Shown: piece after piece, positions 59,891-64,000 of the stretch
Layout: the number at the start of each line of letters is the position of its first letter
Position numbering within the stretch: the first letter of the stretch is position 1
Assembly: GCA_947568835.1 (NCBI GenBank)
Contig: OX387603.1
Span: 11,144,151-11,208,150, forward strand
DNA: 64,000 nt
Origin: Protonemura montana
Taxonomy: Eukaryota > Arthropoda > Insecta > Plecoptera > Nemouridae
Reading direction: 5' to 3'
The notes under the pieces: model-generated
What the model was told of the DNA's origin: nothing
What the model saw: the letters and a program-made list of their open reading frames with translations, nothing else
Databases searched by the model: none
Program-made: the position numbers and the translations under genes

Positions 59891-62800
59891 ATGGCTTCTG
59901 TTACCGAGAATAATAGACGGCCGAAGGGACCATGTATTTGGTGTGTAAATGCTATGAAATGGGTCCCAGTACTTTTCATCGTCACAATAGTGCTTTGGTC
60001 GTATTATGCGTATGTAGTTCAGCTGTGTTTCCGTAAGTAACAAATGTTGTAAGCTTAACAATGAAGAAATCACACTTTTCATTCAATTGTATTAAATGAG
60101 TGTTGAATATGTGCCACACCCCCTTAGTTCGGCTGTCAAATCTTCTTTTCACTTTTCTTTATTTGCTGGTACTTCCAGTCACAAGAACAATATCAATACT
60201 TTTTCTATTAGCATTCCAGCAGCATGAATGTTTAATTCGCCATTTCTCATAATGGTATTAAACTTAAATTATCTGTCTACAGTTACGGTGACAGGCGCTG
60301 CTGAAAGAGGTACTGTCAACTTACCTGCATAGGTCTACTTATACTTATAAAGCTAAAAAATAGGTAGCTTTAGACTTGGCTAAATACCAGTAATTTTCTG
60401 TTGGCTCACTCTTTGATTTATTTCCAGTATTTTACCTAATCGGTTACCACATACTTTTTGTGATATTTGTTTGGGCTTACTGGCAAACAATATTCACGAC
60501 ACATGGCCGTGTACCTGCGCAGGTAATTTTGTGATAGATCATTTTTAATTTTTTACATTGTTTTAACAATTATTCTTCTAATGCTGCCATGCTTTCTTTC
60601 AGTTTAAATTGACAAGAGCAGACATTGACAAGTTTGAGCAAGCTGAAAGTGAAGAAGCCCAGAGGCAAGTCTTGCAACAATTCGGCCAACACCTTCCAGT
60701 GACGAACCGTACGGTTACTTTTTGTAAGTTACTATTGCTTCACTATAAGGTGTTTTATATGGCTCTTATAATTTTGTTTGAAAATGAATCGTTATGTGGA
60801 TTCGGTTTTTTGGGCTATTGTAACTAGGCCAATTTGTTTCAGCTATACGTTACTGTGAGAAATGTCTGCACATAAAGCCGGATAGAGCCCACCATTGTAG
60901 CGTCTGCGGCGATTGCATACTTAAGATGGATCATCACTGTCCTTGGGTTAACAACTGCGTAGCATTTTCAAACTACAAGTTCTTTATTCTATTCTTGGCA
61001 TATGCCCTTTTGTATTGTGTTTTCATTGCACTTACTTCATTGGCATACTTTATAAAGTTTTGGCAGGTGAGGTTGATGAATGTATTATTCTATTTGAATA
61101 TTTGTCTTGATATTTAGGCTTTTTTTCCCCCCAGATCTTAGAATTTTGAAATGTATTCAATCCCGATCCCATGGTGGGTCATTTTTTTCTCTATTTTATA
61201 AATAGGCTCATTAGTACTCTCATTATTACCAGTGGACCTTAAGGACCTAATATAAGTTTTTTCTAAATAGAGGCAGCTTAATTTCTCTAATTTTGTAGAT
61301 ATCAACATAGTTGTTATTTTATAGTACCTAGTTATAATGAGTATTGATTTTGTACAAAAAATATTAATCTATTTTTTTTCTTCCTACTCTTTATTGCTCA
61401 TTTAGGCTGATGGTTTTCAGGGAGACTTAGAAGGAATGGGACGATTCCATATTCTATTTTTGTTTTTCGTTGCGGTAATGTTTGCCGTAAGTCTCGTGTC
61501 TCTCTTCTGCTACCATGTTTATCTCGTGCTGCATAACCGATCCACTTTAGGTTTGTACCTGTCTGACAGTCAAAAAGTCTGTTACCAATATTATTCCTAT
61601 GGTTTTTTTAACTTGTGCCTACTAGTGAACCTCTATGCTCTATGTGTCTTAAAGCTAAAAAACCACAAATACTAAAAATATTTTGTAAATCTCTACTTTT
61701 TTATTTGTCCATTTTTTAAAATAATATTTTACAATAATACTTGTTAATAATAATATTTGCAGAGGCCTTCCGAGCTCCGATATTCCGTACTGGCCCAGAC
61801 AAAGATGGCTTTAGCTTAGGGAAGTACAATAACTTTCAAGAAGTGTTTGGAGACAATCCACGAACATGGTTTTTGCCTGTCTTCTCTAGGTGAGTAAGAT
61901 CTCTCATACTTATCTTAACTCTTCTTTAATTTTGTAATTTGACAAAGGTATATTGTCTTTTTTCTATGGAGTTTAGTGACAAGTAATCTAATCTTATCTA
62001 TAGGGTGGTTGGTAGAAAATACAACATTGTTCATTTACTATTAAAAAATTGCTCAATTCAAATGCATAGTAAGTACTTAACAGGCATTATAAATGATACA
62101 TTAATGAGACAGAAAGTGTCCAAATACTGGATAATTGGCATAAGAAGGAGAAAGAAAGAGGCAAGCCCAAATTACCGGAATTGTCGAGAATGGCATTGGT
62201 GCATTTAATTTTTGACGTTAAAAGTTAATGTTGTAACATCTTAGGATACGGAGAAATTGAGGATCACTTTTTAACGCTCCTGCATCATATTAAGCGTTCT
62301 AGATTTTCTCTTTAGTGGTTATTTTCTTCTTAATTAGCCAGTCTGAATATCTGAGACATCTGATGGTACTAGGTTACTTTTAACTGTGAAAACATAAATC
62401 AATAGATATTTAGGTACATCATTTTGATTTTTAGCACAACCCATATTTTACTTAATTTATAAAATTTTTGTGTGCAGTGTGCCAAAATGCTGGATATGTG
62501 TAAGGGGAAGAGGAAAGTGTAGTGGAGAAACGTAACAAACCGAGACAAGCGATGCCATGGTGGCAGTCTGCGATTGTTCAAAACAGTTTTGTCAACGTTT
62601 CGGCTAATTCCATTGTCACTTGAGTCTCTATAAAAGTAACAAACACATTAGCAAAAACGTTGACCTTTTATCTATTGCAGAATCGCTTCTCTCGGTAAGT
62701 ACCAAACTACGCCTCACTTTCTTCTTCAACTCAACACAAATTTATAACATGTATAACTCCTACCAATATTCTACCTCCTTTAAAATGTGACAAACAATCC

Positions 62801-63588
62801 TTACACACCATCCCATTGTCATCTTAGTTCTGATTTTAGTGGAAGGTAGATTATATCTGATTGTTGGTACCTAGCCAAACACGTGGTTTTATTTTTTTAG
62901 GCATCCATTGATTCGTTTGTGAATTACATGCACCCTTGCTGTGTAGCCTAGATTCCTATCACTATGTTTGTATGATTAGTAAATATGATGGTCACAAGGT
63001 AGCACTCAATTGCAAGTTTATGTACACTGCTAATGAGAATTATATAGCTACATAAAAAATACCAGGAATTTGGTGTCTCGTAGTTATTTTGTGCTGTGCA
63101 TTTCACTTTATTACCCTATTATTTTGTCATTTGTTGACTGTTGTAGAATTTTGAGCAGTTTGCTATCTGTTTCACACCACTTTTACGTCTTGGGCATTTA
63201 TTTTTACGTTAGCCGAGTCGTAAGTCAATGGAAAGTTATTCACAGATTCTTCAGAACCGTGGAGTCTTAGCTCAGTACAAATACCGGCCCTTTAAATAAA
63301 CAACCCACATGTTTTCGAATAGTTAACATTAAAGTAATTAATTTAAAACACATACTAACACTCACTAACAGTAGCAAATTATCTCATCTATGGGTCGTTT
63401 TTTTTTCGTTTATTTGACCACGACGGACCCTTTGAATCGTAACTCGGGATTCTGTTTCTAGTTTGGGCGACGGAGTGGTTTATCCCGTTCGTGCACAACA
63501 CCAACCCAGCTCTTACAACTCGATGGGTTCGACGCAAAACAGGTCAGACATCGATGAAGTAGAGACCGCCAAGTCGCATGTAGTTTAA
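59891..63588 (+). CDS. ZDHHC2/15/20-like: DHHC palmitoyltransferase, ZDHHC2/15/20 group
   Basis: Eight exons: 59891-60032, 60283-60309, 60428-60522, 60603-60723, 60843-61066, 61421-61550, 61763-61889, 63462-63588; 330 residues, matching ZDHHC2 and ZDHHC15. The enzyme transfers palmitate to cysteines of Golgi and plasma-membrane proteins. Four membrane segments are visible: [55 protein letters not shown] and [20 protein letters not shown]. The cysteine-rich domain (about 130-175) has all zinc ligands, the catalytic DHHC at 158-161, and [15 protein letters not shown]. The later [28 protein letters not shown] is diagnostic of the 2/15/20 group. Exon 6 also has an in-frame acceptor 15 bases earlier (61406), and the last intron contains a 14-base micro-exon candidate. 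Confidence 0.95.
62681..62694 (+). other. Candidate 14-base micro-exon in the DHHC gene's last intron
   Basis: The acceptor tttatctattgcag precedes 14 bases, and the donor GTAAGT follows at once. Inclusion would shift the frame of the last exon and give a different tail of about 39 residues, with Val-Trp-Ala-Thr-Glu-Trp early on. Skipping it gives the conserved SSLGDG tail used in the main model. Confidence 0.3.
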
Positions 63589-64000
63589 CTGCCCCGATTC
63601 GTTAGGGTATTATACTTTTGCACCTTGCATGGAAGCACGATGATTGCATGAGAGATAGTGGTAGACGGAGTATTTCTTTCCTTAGGTCGTAGCTCTCTTC
63701 TCTCCTATTCCTGGTTATCTACATGCAAGTAACCATGCACCTGGAGTATCAACTGATGACCTGGGCTTGTATACTAAAGGTTGTTGAATCCATGTATAAT
63801 GCATTTTATAAACCCAGAAGGTATGAATTTTTTGTACTGATAACAATTTAAATTTAAACGCCATCATTATAGTTCTGTGGTGACCTGTTGAGGAGTGTTT
63901 TTATATTGTAAACCTCAATACATTTTCTAACTGAACTGCATTATTTTTTACTCTGATTTTTTAGTGTTATCAATTAGCTTCCAATTGCTAAATTAGTAGA

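Noticed and set aside
1-64000. CRISPR arrays, bacterial operons, tRNA genes
   Set aside because: None seen. The repeats are tandem duplications, microsatellites or transposons, and no tRNA-like T-loop with matching arms was found.

Overview
The window is nuclear DNA of an invertebrate animal. Genes are split by many GT-AG introns, intergenic and intronic DNA is AT-rich and full of transposon relics, and all recognisable proteins are metazoan. An arthropod is the best guess: a lone spondin-type exon, a small secreted CCC-motif protein and a 5S-derived SINE whose head resembles arthropod 5S rRNA as I remember it. The species cannot be named from sequence alone. Exon models were built by hand from splice sites and reading phase. 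In every full model the exon lengths sum to a multiple of three.

Layout. 1-11.7 kb is gene-poor, with long G homopolymers, a (CGC)16 tract and old repeats; the only coding call is a first exon (signal peptide plus start of a spondin-N domain) on the minus strand at 8.1-8.3 kb. 11.7-15.9 kb (+): PDCD4, with two MA3 domains. 17.0-19.0 kb (+): a 99-residue secreted 12-Cys protein. 19.4-20.2 kb (-): MRPS26, convergent with it. 20.3-30 kb: a transposon-rich interval with a hAT fragment, a near-perfect 1,872-bp tandem duplication, a 5S-derived SINE split by a LINE, and a possible promoter plus first coding exon of an unidentified gene. 30.1-40.0 kb (+): an RBM33 homologue in 12 coding exons, with another copy of the SINE in an intron. 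40.3-40.9 kb: a non-autonomous DNA transposon with a 10-bp target-site duplication. 42.9-47.6 kb (+): a carboxylesterase-fold protein lacking catalytic Ser and His and ending in HDEL. 48.1-53.6 kb (-): CCDC50, with a hAT-type MITE in an intron. 54.4-59.2 kb (-): GOLIM4. 59.9-63.6 kb (+): a DHHC palmitoyltransferase of the ZDHHC2/15/20 group, divergent from GOLIM4.

These are independent housekeeping or regulatory genes: translation control, mitochondrial ribosome, RNA export, ubiquitin-linked signalling, Golgi trafficking and palmitoylation. There is no operon-like functional cluster. The more unusual items are the ER-retained pseudo-esterase, the exon-duplicated Cys-rich secreted protein, and the nested mobile-element block around 24.6-29.1 kb. 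I found no convincing new multi-gene system.
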